A stretch of 64,000 bases of DNA from an uncultured Alphaproteobacteria bacterium (GTDB taxonomy: Bacteria > Pseudomonadota > Alphaproteobacteria > Caulobacterales > Caulobacteraceae). The position numbers and the translations under genes were made by a program. The notes under the pieces were generated by a model. It saw nothing but the letters and a program-made list of their open reading frames with translations. It had not been told where the DNA came from and did not search any database. The DNA lies in assembly GCA_903860975.1 (NCBI GenBank), contig CAIOSI010000043.1, positions 1 through 64,000 of the forward strand, written 5' to 3'. Below, piece after piece: positions 45,408 through 54,059 of the stretch (positions are counted from its first letter, which is position 1; every line of letters begins with the position of its first letter).

Positions 45408-46982
45408 CTAGAATCTCAAAGAGCGGGCTTCCTTGACGTGCGGCAGGGCCTGGATCTTGCTGATCAAGGCTTCGCTCGGTGCCTGGTCGACACCCACCAG
45501 AGCAATGGCGTCGTCGCCGGCCGAGACGCGACCGAGGTTAAAAGTCGCGATATTCACGCCCGCCTCGCCGAGGAGATTGCCTAGATTGCCGATGAAGCCC
45601 GGCTGATCGAGGTTGTTGACGTAGAGCATCGTGGCGCTGAACGGGCTGTCCAGGTCCATACCCTTCACCTCGATCACCCTGGGTGTGCCAGCAAGCACGG
45701 AGCCAGCGAAAGACCGCTTGCCCTTCTCGGTGGTGACGGTGATGCGGATGAGGCTCTCGTAGATGGGCGACTCGTCCTGGCGGCTTTCGGAGACGGTGAT
45801 GCCCCGCTCCTTCGCCACCGCTGGCGCTGAGACCATGTTGATCTCTGCAAGCATGGGCCGCATGACGCCCGCGAGTGCTGCAGCAGTCAGTGGCTTGGCG
45901 TTGAGGCGTGCGACTTCGCCTTCGTAGGCGATGTCGATCGCCTTGATCCCGAAGTCCACCATCTGGCCCGCGAACCCGCCGAGTTTTTCGGCGAGTGCGA
46001 TAAAGGGCTTCAGGCGCGGTGCCTCTTCGGCGGTGACCGAGGGGCTATTCAACGCATTGGTGACCGCGCCGGTCAGGAGGAAGTCGCTGATCTGTTCGGC
46101 GACCTGCAGAGCGACGTTTTCTTGAGCCTCATTGGTCGAGGCGCCCAAGTGCGGTGTCGCAACGAAATTTGGGGCGCCGAACAGTACGTTTTCCTTGGCC
46201 GGCTCCTGAACGAAGACATCGAAGCCCGCGCCGCCAATGTGGCCACTGTCCAGACCAGCGCGTAGCGCCGTCTCGTCGACCAGGCCGCCGCGGGCACAAT
46301 TGATGATCCTCACCCCCTTCTTGGCCTTCGTCAGGTTCTCGGCGGACAGGATGTTGCGGGTCTTGTCGGTGAGAGGCGTGTGGAGCGTGATGAAGTCGGC
46401 ACGCGCCAGCAGGTCCTCCAGTTCGACCTTTTCGACGCCCATTTCCACGGCCCGCTCAGGCGACAGGAAGGGATCGTAGGCCACCACCTTCATCTTCAAT
46501 CCGAGCGCCCGATCAGCAACAATTGAGCCGATGTTACCGGCGCCAATCAGGCCGAGGGTCTTGCCGTAGAGTTCGACGCCCATGAAGCGGCTCTTTTCCC
46601 ACTTGCCCGCCTGGGTGGAGGTATCAGCTGCAGGCATTTGACGCGCCAGGGCGAACATCATCGCAATGGCGTGTTCGGCCGTCGTGATCGAGTTACCGAA
46701 AGGGGTGTTCATCACCACGATTCCCGCGGCGGTCGCGGCCGGAATGTCGATATTGTCGACGCCAATGCCGGCCCGGCCGATGACCTTCAGGTGGGTGGCA
46801 GCGGCGATGACATCCTTGTTGGGCTTGGTGTCAGAGCGGACGACTAGGCCATCGTAGTCGCCTATGATCTGAATCAGCTCTTCTTTGGACAGGCCGGTCT
46901 TGACGTCGACGTCGACGCCACGTTGGCGGAAGATCTCGATTGCCGCAGGGCTGAGGCTATCGGCGATGAGGACGCGGGGCAT
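45408..46982 (-). CDS. serA: D-3-phosphoglycerate dehydrogenase
   Basis: About 524 residues, type 1 (long) SerA. It oxidises 3-phosphoglycerate in the first step of serine synthesis. Motifs are GRAGIGVDNIDIPAATAAGI, the NAD fold GLIGAGNIGSIVADRALGLK, NCARGGLVDETALRAGL and a C-terminal ASB plus ACT domain (GVNIATFNLGRVSAGDDAIA) that binds serine for feedback inhibition. ATG at 46982 (GGAA six bases upstream) is preferred to an in-frame ATG four codons earlier. It follows serC in one operon. Confidence 0.94.
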   Translation of the reverse strand: MPRVLIADSLSPAAIEIFRQRGVDVDVKTGLSKEELIQIIGDYDGLVVRSDTKPNKDVIAAATHLKVIGRAGIGVDNIDIPAATAAGIVVMNTPFGNSITTAEHAIAMMFALARQMPAADTSTQAGKWEKSRFMGVELYGKTLGLIGAGNIGSIVADRALGLKMKVVAYDPFLSPERAVEMGVEKVELEDLLARADFITLHTPLTDKTRNILSAENLTKAKKGVRIINCARGGLVDETALRAGLDSGHIGGAGFDVFVQEPAKENVLFGAPNFVATPHLGASTNEAQENVALQVAEQISDFLLTGAVTNALNSPSVTAEEAPRLKPFIALAEKLGGFAGQMVDFGIKAIDIAYEGEVARLNAKPLTAAALAGVMRPMLAEINMVSAPAVAKERGITVSESRQDESPIYESLIRITVTTEKGKRSFAGSVLAGTPRVIEVKGMDLDSPFSATMLYVNNLDQPGFIGNLGNLLGEAGVNIATFNLGRVSAGDDAIALVGVDQAPSEALISKIQALPHVKEARSLRF

Positions 46983-47003
46983 GTAAAGTTCCATTGGGAG
47001 AGG

Positions 47004-47027
47004 CCCTCCCCGACAGTTCGGGCAGGG
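47004..47027 (-). repeat. Hairpin in the serC-serA intercistronic gap
   Basis: On the minus strand CCCT-G-CCCGA / ACTG / TCGGG-G-AGGG forms a nine-pair stem with one G-G mismatch, 22-45 bp before the serA start at 46982. It could modulate serA expression or transcript stability. No T-run follows. Confidence 0.35.
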
Positions 47028-47060
47028 TGATGTTTCGGAAAGGCGCGCGAAGGCGCCGGT

Positions 47061-48230
47061 TCAGGCGGGCTGAAATTCAGAATCCGTGACGGCGAAAGCC
47101 CAGTCGAGCCACGGCGTCAGCGCATCGAGGTCGTCAGATTCGATCGTTGCGCCGCACCAGATCCGCAGACCTGGAGGCGCATCACGGTAACTACCGACGT
47201 CGAGGGCGACGCCTTCTTTTTCCAGGACCGCGGCCAGTTTCTTGGCGAAATCGGCCTGGGCGTCCTCGGAAAGCGAGGTAATGCGCGGCTCGATGACCTT
47301 CAGACAGACCGAAGTGTTAGAGCGGTTGGCGGGATCTTTCGCGAGGAAGGCGACCCAACTGGTCTTCTCGACCCAGGCTGAAAGGACGCCGAGGTTCGCC
47401 TCAGCGCGTCGCTTCATTTCGGTGAGGCCGCCGATCGAGGCCGCCCACTTGAGCGCATCGATCGCATCCTCAACAGCCAGCATTGAGGGCGTGTTGATCG
47501 TCGCGCCGTCGAAGAGGTCGAGAGTGACCTTCCCCCCCTTGGTCATGCGGAAGAGCTTCGGCATGGGCCATGCGGGTGTGTTGTTCTCAAGCCTTGCGAC
47601 GGCCCGCGGCGACAAGATCAGGACACCATGCGCAGCTTCGCCACCCAGGGCCTTCTGCCATGAGAACGTCACCACATCGAGTTTGTCCCAGGCCAGATCC
47701 TGAGCGAAGGCGGCGCTCGTGGCGTCGCAGATGGTGATGCCTTCGCGGTCGGCGGCGATGAAGTCGCCATTCGGCACACGCACGCCGGAGGTGGTGCCAT
47801 TCCAGGTAAAGACCAGGTCGGCATCCTTGCGAACCTTGGAGAGGTCCGGCAGTTCGCCGTAGGCGGCGTCCAGGACCTCGGCTTCGATCTTCAGCTGCTT
47901 GGTGACATCGACCACCCAGTCCTTGCCGAAGCTTTCGAAGGCCAGGAGTTGGACCGGTTTCGGCCCCAGCATGGACCACATGGCCATCTCGACGGCACCG
48001 GTGTCAGAACCGGGCACGATGGCGATGAGAAAATCGTCAGGAACCTCGAGCACCTCACGGGTGCGATCAATGGCTTCCTTCAGACGCGCCTTGCCGAGCT
48101 TGGAGCGATGAGACCGCCCAAGTACGGCATTTTGGAGATTTTCAGGGGTCCACCCGGGGCGCTTGGCGCACGGGCCTGAAGAAAATTCAGGGCGCGCCGG
48201 GCGCATCGCCGGCTTAGCGGGGGTCGTCAT
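47061..48230 (-). CDS. serC: Phosphoserine aminotransferase (alphaproteobacterial type)
   Basis: A 389-residue PLP enzyme that transfers an amino group from glutamate to 3-phosphohydroxypyruvate. The N-terminal [17 protein letters not shown] and the lysine of the PLP Schiff base in [20 protein letters not shown] identify the longer alphaproteobacterial SerC group. Start 48230 ([14 protein letters not shown]) is preferred, with GGGAG 9 bases upstream. A long in-frame extension to 48422 is not supported because the sequence there folds as a leader RNA. serA follows. Confidence 0.93.
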   Translation of the reverse strand: MTTPAKPAMRPARPEFSSGPCAKRPGWTPENLQNAVLGRSHRSKLGKARLKEAIDRTREVLEVPDDFLIAIVPGSDTGAVEMAMWSMLGPKPVQLLAFESFGKDWVVDVTKQLKIEAEVLDAAYGELPDLSKVRKDADLVFTWNGTTSGVRVPNGDFIAADREGITICDATSAAFAQDLAWDKLDVVTFSWQKALGGEAAHGVLILSPRAVARLENNTPAWPMPKLFRMTKGGKVTLDLFDGATINTPSMLAVEDAIDALKWAASIGGLTEMKRRAEANLGVLSAWVEKTSWVAFLAKDPANRSNTSVCLKVIEPRITSLSEDAQADFAKKLAAVLEKEGVALDVGSYRDAPPGLRIWCGATIESDDLDALTPWLDWAFAVTDSEFQPA

Positions 48231-48350
48231 AACAATGTCTCCCATCCTTACAGATGGACTGCGCCCCGTTGGGGGGGCGTGGCCCGCCGGCCAAAAGCCC
48301 GGCTTCGGGCGACAGAGCAAGTGAATATTTCTATGTGCGTCTGTAGGCCA
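48231..48350 (-). ncRNA. Candidate structured leader RNA of serC
   Basis: The 120-nt leader holds three stems on the minus strand: GCCCG-GCTT-CGGGC type (48297-48310), CGCCCC-N6-GGGGCG (48262-48279), and CCATC-N6-GATGG (48242-48257). The last stem overlaps the GGGAG ribosome-binding site, so ribosome access could be gated by folding. Alphaproteobacterial serC genes are known to carry a conserved serC leader RNA of unknown ligand. This region is where that motif is expected, but the match was not tested. Confidence 0.45.
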
Positions 48351-48352
48351 CG

Positions 48353-48787
48353 CTAAGCCGAAGCGGCCATTCGCGCGCTCACGCGCTGGCGCCAGACGAC
48401 AGCTGTGCCGATAATCAAACACCCGATAATGCCGCTGAAATCGATGTTGTTAATCAGGGCATGAAGGAAGTCGTGAGGCCTGTCCGTGCCCAGATAATAG
48501 GAATGCAAGGAGAACTGAGCGGCGAAGAACAGCATCACCCCACCCATCCAGAGCGCGCCGAAACGCACAGTGACTCCAAGCAGGACCAGGGCTGTGATGC
48601 CATCATTAAACAGACGAATCATAGCTTCGCTGATTGGCACCAGGATATAGGCAACCTCGCCGGTGATCACGTTTAGAATCACGACGACGGCGGTCACACG
48701 CTCTGCGAAGCCACCCTTCCACATAGCAAAAAGGGCTCCGAGAACGGAGACCAAATCAATGAGAAGGCCGATTGACGTGTTTTGCAT
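48353..48787 (-). CDS. Small integral membrane protein of unknown function
   Basis: A 144-residue protein with four predicted membrane helices (near residues 5-22, 30-48, 66-90 and 110-130) and a short positively charged C-terminus ([12 protein letters not shown]). No enzymatic motif is recognised. It lies in the same direction as, and upstream of, serC but is separated from it by the leader region, so co-transcription is doubtful. Small DUF-type membrane proteins like this are common in Caulobacterales. Confidence 0.7.
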   Translation of the reverse strand: MQNTSIGLLIDLVSVLGALFAMWKGGFAERVTAVVVILNVITGEVAYILVPISEAMIRLFNDGITALVLLGVTVRFGALWMGGVMLFFAAQFSLHSYYLGTDRPHDFLHALINNIDFSGIIGCLIIGTAVVWRQRVSARMAASA

Positions 48788-48872
48788 GGTCAGACGCCTC
48801 TAATGGCAATTAGAGGCGCCAAACCAGTTAATCTACTGCAACGTTTCGTCGATAGATACGACGAGATCGCAG

Positions 48873-49217
48873 TCAGCCCGTTTGACGCATCGTCGTTTGG
48901 GCGACTTCCACCATATGATGCGGATGCGGCGGCTTGTCTTCGCCGTTCATCGTCGTGCGAATGCCGAGCCGAAGCTTGGCTTCGTTAAGTTCGTTATGCA
49001 CACCGACCATCGCCGTACGTGCGTCGCTGAGGGCCTTGATCGCCTCAACCATCTTCACAGCCGCCTCGTCCGCGAACACCATTGAGACGTTCACATCCTT
49101 GCGGGCGCGAAGCATTTCGCTCATCAGTTCAGACGCTTCCGCAAGCGCGCCATCAACGGCGGCTTCGGTCACGAACAGCTTCTTGGCCACTCGTTGCGCC
49201 ACAAACGCCTTTTCCAT
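48873..49217 (-). CDS. Conserved hypothetical cytoplasmic protein
   Basis: A 114-residue helical protein (EKAFVAQRVAKKLFVTEAAV, then LSDARTAMVGVHNELNEAKL) with a C-terminal histidine-rich PHPHHMVE. ATG at 49217 follows an AGGGG site. It is divergent from the hybrid kinase across 238 bp. A TTAACCAT motif and a GATTC methylation site between them hint at cell-cycle control. Function unknown; no family with a known role is recognised. Confidence 0.6.
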   Translation of the reverse strand: MEKAFVAQRVAKKLFVTEAAVDGALAEASELMSEMLRARKDVNVSMVFADEAAVKMVEAIKALSDARTAMVGVHNELNEAKLRLGIRTTMNGEDKPPHPHHMVEVAQTTMRQTG

Positions 49218-49283
49218 CACGATCCCCTAACAAGGTGAACAACCACAATTTAAGGTAAATAGAATATTAAGGTTCTCGCAATC

Positions 49284-49304
49284 GATTCATCGGTTGTTAA
49301 CCAT
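49284..49304. promoter_or_regulatory. Candidate CtrA half-site TTAACCAT and GANTC site
   Basis: TTAACCAT at 49297-49304 matches a known CtrA half-site in Caulobacter. A CcrM site GATTC lies at 49284-49288. The pair lies in the divergent promoter region of the hypothetical gene and the hybrid kinase. Short motifs occur by chance, so binding needs testing. Confidence 0.35.
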
Positions 49305-49458
49305 AAATTCTTCCCCAGAGGGTTGAAAATGTGGCGCCAAAGACACGTTTTTGCCGTCTGGAGACCCGTTAGACGGTGGCGCGAGCCGGTTGTGCCGAAG
49401 CGAAACGTTAGGATTATTCGGATACTGCAAAGGTCCCGTGCGGCCTTTTCCGAGCATT

Positions 49459-51369
49459 ATGAACCCTACGACCGGCACATCCGGCCCAGCGCCCCTGACA
49501 ACCTTCCACTATCGCGTCGCGAAAGTGGGGCTCATTACGACCCTCGTGGTGCTGATCGCAGCGTGCATGACCTTTATGCTGCAGCAATGGGCCGTGGCCC
49601 GTACGCAATCTCATCAGATGCATATGGGCCTGGCACAAGTCACGGCCTCCACCGAGGCGCAGGCGATCTCCAGCGGTCAGCCGCAGACCATTCAGGCGCC
49701 AATTCTGGCGCTCGCCGCCAGTAAAGCCGTCGAGGTCGCCCACCTCACAGATCTTGAGGGCGCCACGCTGGCGACCTTTGAACGCGCAAACCCTCCGGGC
49801 ACCGAAACGGGACCGACCGAGTTCATCAAGACGGATGTCATCGCTGATGGACGCAAGGTGGGCGCGTTAGACCTGACGGTGCGCCGTCCAACGTTCACAG
49901 CACTCCTGCCTCAGTCCATCGCTCTGACCTTTACCCTTCTGATGGGAGGCATTGGCGTCGCCATCTTCCTGGCGCGCGGCATGGCGCATCAGATCATCAA
50001 GCCCGTACAGAGCCTGTCTGAAGCCATGCGCGAAGTCGCCGCCGGCGGTAGCTTTCAACCCGTCGAGGTCAAGGCGCAGGACGAACTCTTTCGCGGTCTA
50101 ACCAATAGCTTCAATCACCTGCTCGGAAAACTCGGCGAACGCGAAGACGACCTGAAGGGCGCGATGCGCGACCTCGAAAGCGCCCGCGACGCTGCGAATG
50201 CAGCCAACGTGCTGAAGACTCAGTTCCTAGCCAATATGAGCCACGAAATCCGCACGCCTTTGAACGGCGTACTGGCGATGGCCGAGGTCATGTCCATTGG
50301 CGAACTGGGCGACGTTCAGCGCGAGCGCCTGGGGATCATCCGACAATCTGGCAACCTGCTGCTGACCGTGCTGAACGACGTCCTGGACCTCTCCAAGATC
50401 GAGGCGGGCAAGCTCAGCCTGATGGCCGAAGACTTTGACTTGGCCACGACGCTTCACCCATCGGCTGACACATTCCAGGTTTTAGCGCAGAATAAGGGCC
50501 TCGCATTCCGCTTTAAGATCAACGATGCCGCCCAAGGATGGTGGCGCGGCGATGCAGATCGACTGCGCCAGATCATTGGAAACCTGCTGTCCAACGCCGT
50601 GAAGTTCACGCCGCAAGGTCTGGTGGAGGCCATTGTGGACGTCGATCCGCAGTCCAACGCCCTGCGCCTGATGGTCCGCGACTCCGGCATCGGCATAGCG
50701 CCCGAAAAGCTGCCCGCTTTGTTTGAGAAATTCACCCAGGCCGATAACTCCGCCACACGTCGTTTCGGCGGCACGGGGCTTGGCCTGGCGATCTGCCGCG
50801 AACTGACACAGTTGATGGGTGGCTCGATCAACGTCGAGAGCCGAGAGGGCCACGGTTCGACCTTCACTGTTGAGCTGCCGCTGATCCGCGGTGAGGCCTC
50901 AGTTTCGGCGCAGGTCGAACCGACGCCGTACAATGACCAGCGGAATATTCGGCTGCTGGCTGCCGAGGACAATCCCACCAATCAGCACGTGCTGGCCACA
51001 GTGATGGACTCGCTTGGCATCGATATCGACATCGTTGGCGACGGCAGGCAGGCCGTCGAGGCCTGGCGGGTCGGCGGGCACGATCTGATTTTGATGGATA
51101 TCCAGATGCCCGTCATGGGTGGAATTGAGGCGGCCAGCGAGATTCGCGCATGTGAGATCGCCGAGGAGCGCAAACGCATTCCGATCATTGCGCTGACCGC
51201 CAATGCCCTCACTCACCAGGTTGATGATTATATTTCGGCGGGGATGGACGGACACGTCGCCAAGCCGATTGAGATCGCCAAGCTCTATGAGGCCATTAGC
51301 GCGGCTTTGACCGCCGCAGCGACCGGCGGCGCGGGTCGCCCCCCGGTTGCCGCCACTCAGGTCGGCTGA
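49459..51369 (+). CDS. Hybrid sensor histidine kinase
   Basis: A 636-residue inner-membrane kinase. Membrane helices lie near residues 24-42 and 152-172 and enclose a small periplasmic sensor (45-150, CHASE8-like). HAMP follows at about 173-225. The HisKA site is NMSHEIRTPLNG (His 262), and the ATPase N-box is IIGNLLSNAVKF (Asn 380) with DSGIGIAPEKLPALFEKF and GGTGLGLAI. The C-terminal receiver (about 497-615) has its phospho-Asp at 547 in LILMDIQMPVMGG. ATG 49459 is preferred because a membrane helix follows; an upstream frame is unsupported. It may phosphorylate a phosphotransfer partner elsewhere. Confidence 0.92.
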   Translation: MNPTTGTSGPAPLTTFHYRVAKVGLITTLVVLIAACMTFMLQQWAVARTQSHQMHMGLAQVTASTEAQAISSGQPQTIQAPILALAASKAVEVAHLTDLEGATLATFERANPPGTETGPTEFIKTDVIADGRKVGALDLTVRRPTFTALLPQSIALTFTLLMGGIGVAIFLARGMAHQIIKPVQSLSEAMREVAAGGSFQPVEVKAQDELFRGLTNSFNHLLGKLGEREDDLKGAMRDLESARDAANAANVLKTQFLANMSHEIRTPLNGVLAMAEVMSIGELGDVQRERLGIIRQSGNLLLTVLNDVLDLSKIEAGKLSLMAEDFDLATTLHPSADTFQVLAQNKGLAFRFKINDAAQGWWRGDADRLRQIIGNLLSNAVKFTPQGLVEAIVDVDPQSNALRLMVRDSGIGIAPEKLPALFEKFTQADNSATRRFGGTGLGLAICRELTQLMGGSINVESREGHGSTFTVELPLIRGEASVSAQVEPTPYNDQRNIRLLAAEDNPTNQHVLATVMDSLGIDIDIVGDGRQAVEAWRVGGHDLILMDIQMPVMGGIEAASEIRACEIAEERKRIPIIALTANALTHQVDDYISAGMDGHVAKPIEIAKLYEAISAALTAAATGGAGRPPVAATQVG

Positions 51370-51551
51370 CAGCCAGACCTAGGGCCCGCGACCTGGGTGC
51401 TCCCGGCCCTCAGGGCTGAGGTCCCCGCCAGATACTCTTGTGCGACGCTGGCCAGTTGAGCCCTCTCGGCTGGCGGGTCGATCAGCCCAACGGCTGACGA
51501 TCTGGCCAAGGTGCGGCAGCCCCCGCGGCCTAACCCCGACGGGCTTTTTTT
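51370..51551 (+). ncRNA. Candidate small RNA with intrinsic terminator
   Basis: Downstream of the kinase, 180 nt without a gene contain a dense set of stems. TCAGCC-CAAC-GGCTGA is at 51482-51497 and CCTCA-GGGC-TGAGG near 51409-51422. A long-range CCCGCCAG / CTGGCGGG pair lies at about 51424-51477. A GC-rich hairpin ends in a seven-T run at 51544-51550. This looks like an independent or 3'-UTR-derived RNA ending in an intrinsic terminator on the plus strand. It is not recognised as 6S, SRP, tmRNA or RNase P RNA by their core motifs. Confidence 0.4.
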
Positions 51552-51589
51552 GGAGGCTGAGAACGTCGATGCCCCCATTGGGCGCGTAG

Positions 51590-52159
51590 CTATTCAGCAA
51601 CGATGAGTTCAGGCCAGCGCGCGACAGCGGACGCAGCGGAGCGGGCGAAGCCATTGGTCGGGCGGATCGGATTGGGCCGCAGGCGCAATGCGAAGAGATC
51701 TTCCAGCCCAAATGGCGCGACCACAATCAACCGATCATCTGGCGCCAACCGCACCCCGACCGAAAACATTGTACTGGTGAAGCGCTCAAGCGCGTCGGAT
51801 GTACGGGTCAGCGGGGCATAGGGCTCGCCGAATTTTCCCTCGAACCACAGATGCACTCGCGCTTGATTGCGGACTTCGACCAGTTCGCAAAGCGGCGGAT
51901 CGAAGGCAGCGGTCACACGGCAGATCACCTCGTCCTCGGCCTCGTAGGAGGTGTCACGATCAAAATAGCCGAGGTCGTAATCCTTGATCCCATAGTCCAG
52001 GTCGCGGCCCGTCAGGCTGTTCAGCACCCTTTGATAGATCGCCCCGGAGAAAATCAGCCAATCTGGCAGGTCGATGTCACGAGCGATTGTCAGCACCTGC
52101 ATCAGAGACGGACTGCTGCGGACAATATCCTCCAGGCGATGTTCCAGTGCAGCGCTCAT
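51590..52159 (-). CDS. Nucleotidyltransferase-family protein (NTP_transf_6 type)
   Basis: A 189-residue protein with the metal-binding acidic pair DLDYGIKDYDLGYFD (about residues 51-65) of nucleotidyltransferase-fold NTP_transf_6 proteins, and a long C-terminal alpha region (FGLEDLFALRLRPNP). The target is unknown. Start 52159 overlaps the thiD stop by 4 nt, so the two are translated together. A longer frame upstream to 52252 lies inside thiD and is not supported. Confidence 0.8.
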   Translation of the reverse strand: MSAALEHRLEDIVRSSPSLMQVLTIARDIDLPDWLIFSGAIYQRVLNSLTGRDLDYGIKDYDLGYFDRDTSYEAEDEVICRVTAAFDPPLCELVEVRNQARVHLWFEGKFGEPYAPLTRTSDALERFTSTMFSVGVRLAPDDRLIVVAPFGLEDLFALRLRPNPIRPTNGFARSAASAVARWPELIVAE

Positions 52160-52959
52160 GCTTTTCCTCGCAACGGCCAGCCGTGGTCCAGGGGTCCATG
52201 ACCCGCGCCGAAACCCGGCGCACGTAAAAGGGCTTCCTGGACGTAGGCCCATGCTCTCGCCACGGCATCAGTCAGCAGCATCCCCTGAGCGAGCCCTGTC
52301 GCGCAGGCCGAAGCCAGAGTGCAACCCGTCCCGTGCGTGTGCCGCGTGTCGATCCGTTCGCTTTCGAAGGCCGTCTCACCCGATGGCGTCATCAGCAGAT
52401 CAATCACCCGCGTCCCGGGTACATGCCCACCCTTCATCAGGACCGCCCTCGCGCCCATTGCCAGCAGCGCCTCGCCAGCCCGGCGAAGATCTTCGGTGCT
52501 CGCCACATTGAGCCCGGTGATGGCCTCGGCTTCTGGAGCATTGGGGGTAAGCAAGGTTGCGCGAGGGATCAGCAGGGTCCTCAGCGCTCCGAGGCCATCG
52601 CTGGCGAGTAGCGTTGCGCCACCCTTGGCGATCATCACCGGGTCGATAACGGCCGGGACACCGCCAGCCGAATCGAGAAGACGAGACACCGCCTCAACGA
52701 CCATGGCGTCACCCAGCATACCCGTTTTTATGGCGTCGACGCCGATGTCATCCAAGACGGCCCGAGCCTGAGCTTCGATGATCTCGACCGGGATCGGGTG
52801 GACCGCGCTCACACGCAACGTGTTCTGCGCCGTCACCGCAGTGATCGCCGTAGCGGCATAGCCACCCAACGATGTGACCGTCTTGATATCGGCTTGAACC
52901 CCTGCGCCGCCGCCGGAATCCGAACCGGCGATGATCAGAACTCGGCCGCGCGACATCAT
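52156..52959 (-). CDS. thiD: Hydroxymethylpyrimidine/phosphomethylpyrimidine kinase
   Basis: A 267-residue ribokinase-like kinase in thiamine synthesis that phosphorylates HMP and then HMP-P. It starts VLIIAGSDSGGGAGVQADIK, has GMLGDAMVVEAVSRLL and MIAKGGATLLASDGL, and ends with the anion-hole motif DTRHTHGTGCTLASACATGL. It is followed by the nucleotidyltransferase gene (4-nt overlap). Confidence 0.94.
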   Translation of the reverse strand: MMSRGRVLIIAGSDSGGGAGVQADIKTVTSLGGYAATAITAVTAQNTLRVSAVHPIPVEIIEAQARAVLDDIGVDAIKTGMLGDAMVVEAVSRLLDSAGGVPAVIDPVMIAKGGATLLASDGLGALRTLLIPRATLLTPNAPEAEAITGLNVASTEDLRRAGEALLAMGARAVLMKGGHVPGTRVIDLLMTPSGETAFESERIDTRHTHGTGCTLASACATGLAQGMLLTDAVARAWAYVQEALLRAPGFGAGHGPLDHGWPLRGKA

Positions 52960-53075
52960 GCCCCCCGATAGCGCGCGCCGACTGGATTTGCAGCCATCAA
53001 TGACAGGGCTTGAAGGTTTTACCGGGCATCACAGCGCAGATACGCGGCTTGGCTAGCACCACAAATTGCGGTTGA

Positions 53076-54059
53076 GTGCTCAGTGCGCTTCGCCAGCATC
53101 GAGCGCCCACCTCGGAGGCGCAACTGTCAGTTCTCGTCCTGGACGGCGTTACAAAGGGCTTCGAAGGCTTCACAGCTGTCGATAATTTGAGCTTCGAAGT
53201 CCCTGAAGGCGGGATCTTCGGATTCCTCGGCGCCAATGGCGCAGGCAAGACCACCACATTGCGTATGGCGCTGGACATCCTTCGCCCGACCCATGGGACC
53301 ATCCAGGTCTTGGGCCAGGCCCCCGGGCGACGCGGCGGCGGCGAAATCGGGTTTCTGCCTGAAGAACGCGGCCTCTACCGCCAGATGACGGTTCTGGAGA
53401 CGGTGATCTACTTCGGGCGATTGAAAGGCATGGCGAAGGGTGCCGCGAGCGCCTCTGCCGAGACGCTGATTGAGCGCTTCGGCCTGGCGCAATTCGCACA
53501 CCGCAAGGTCGAGCGACTCTCCAAAGGTATGGCCCAGAAGGTCCAGTTAGCGGCAGCATTGGTCACCGCGCCGCGCCTGCTAATCCTCGATGAGCCATTT
53601 GCAGGTCTCGACCCGGTCAACCAGTCGGTACTCGAAGACGTGGTGCTGGAGCGAGCCAAGGCCGGATCGACGGTGATTTTCTCTACCCACGTCATGCAGC
53701 ACGCTGAGCGCCTGTGCGACCGACTTCTGTTGATTGCTCGGGGACGCAAAGTCTTCGAAGGCAGCCAGGAGGAGGCTCGAGGCCAGCTTCCCGCGCGACT
53801 TTCCCTCACCGCGAGGGATAATCCAAGCGGGCTCTCAGGCGTTGAGCACGCGGTGGCCAGGCTTGGCGGTGATGGCGGTTGGACCAACTGGGACATCACA
53901 CTGAGCCCAGGCGCCAGCGCTGGCGCGCTTCTTGAGACCTGCACGCGCGTCGGTTTTGCGCTGCGCAGCTTCGAAACCCATCGCGCCAGCCTGCACGAGG
54001 TTTTCCTGCATCTGGCCGGCGGCGAACAAGCTGGCGAAAGCTCTGAGGTGCGGTCATGA
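53076..54059 (+). CDS. ABC transporter ATP-binding subunit (ABC-2/NatA type)
   Basis: A 327-residue ATPase. Walker A is GANGAGKTTTLRM, the signature LSKGMAQKVQLAAALV, and Walker B LLILDEPFAGLDP. It is followed by a DUF4162-like C-terminal region. The start is probably GTG at 53076; the family core begins at LVLDGVTKGFEGF. With the overlapping permease (4 nt) it forms an ABC-2 exporter; NatAB-type systems export sodium or other compounds. The substrate is not determined. Confidence 0.88.
   Translation: MLSALRQHRAPTSEAQLSVLVLDGVTKGFEGFTAVDNLSFEVPEGGIFGFLGANGAGKTTTLRMALDILRPTHGTIQVLGQAPGRRGGGEIGFLPEERGLYRQMTVLETVIYFGRLKGMAKGAASASAETLIERFGLAQFAHRKVERLSKGMAQKVQLAAALVTAPRLLILDEPFAGLDPVNQSVLEDVVLERAKAGSTVIFSTHVMQHAERLCDRLLLIARGRKVFEGSQEEARGQLPARLSLTARDNPSGLSGVEHAVARLGGDGGWTNWDITLSPGASAGALLETCTRVGFALRSFETHRASLHEVFLHLAGGEQAGESSEVRS

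Noticed and set aside
48231..48422. N-terminal extension of serC
   Set aside because: The extension has low-complexity basic sequence and coincides with the structured leader; the family N-terminus and ribosome-binding site mark 48230.
52997..53302. 101-codon minus-strand frame with a cysteine-containing tail (RICAVMPGKTFKPCH)
   Set aside because: Its upstream part is antisense to the ABC ATPase. Only the last 20 residues look protein-like, which is too little to call a gene.
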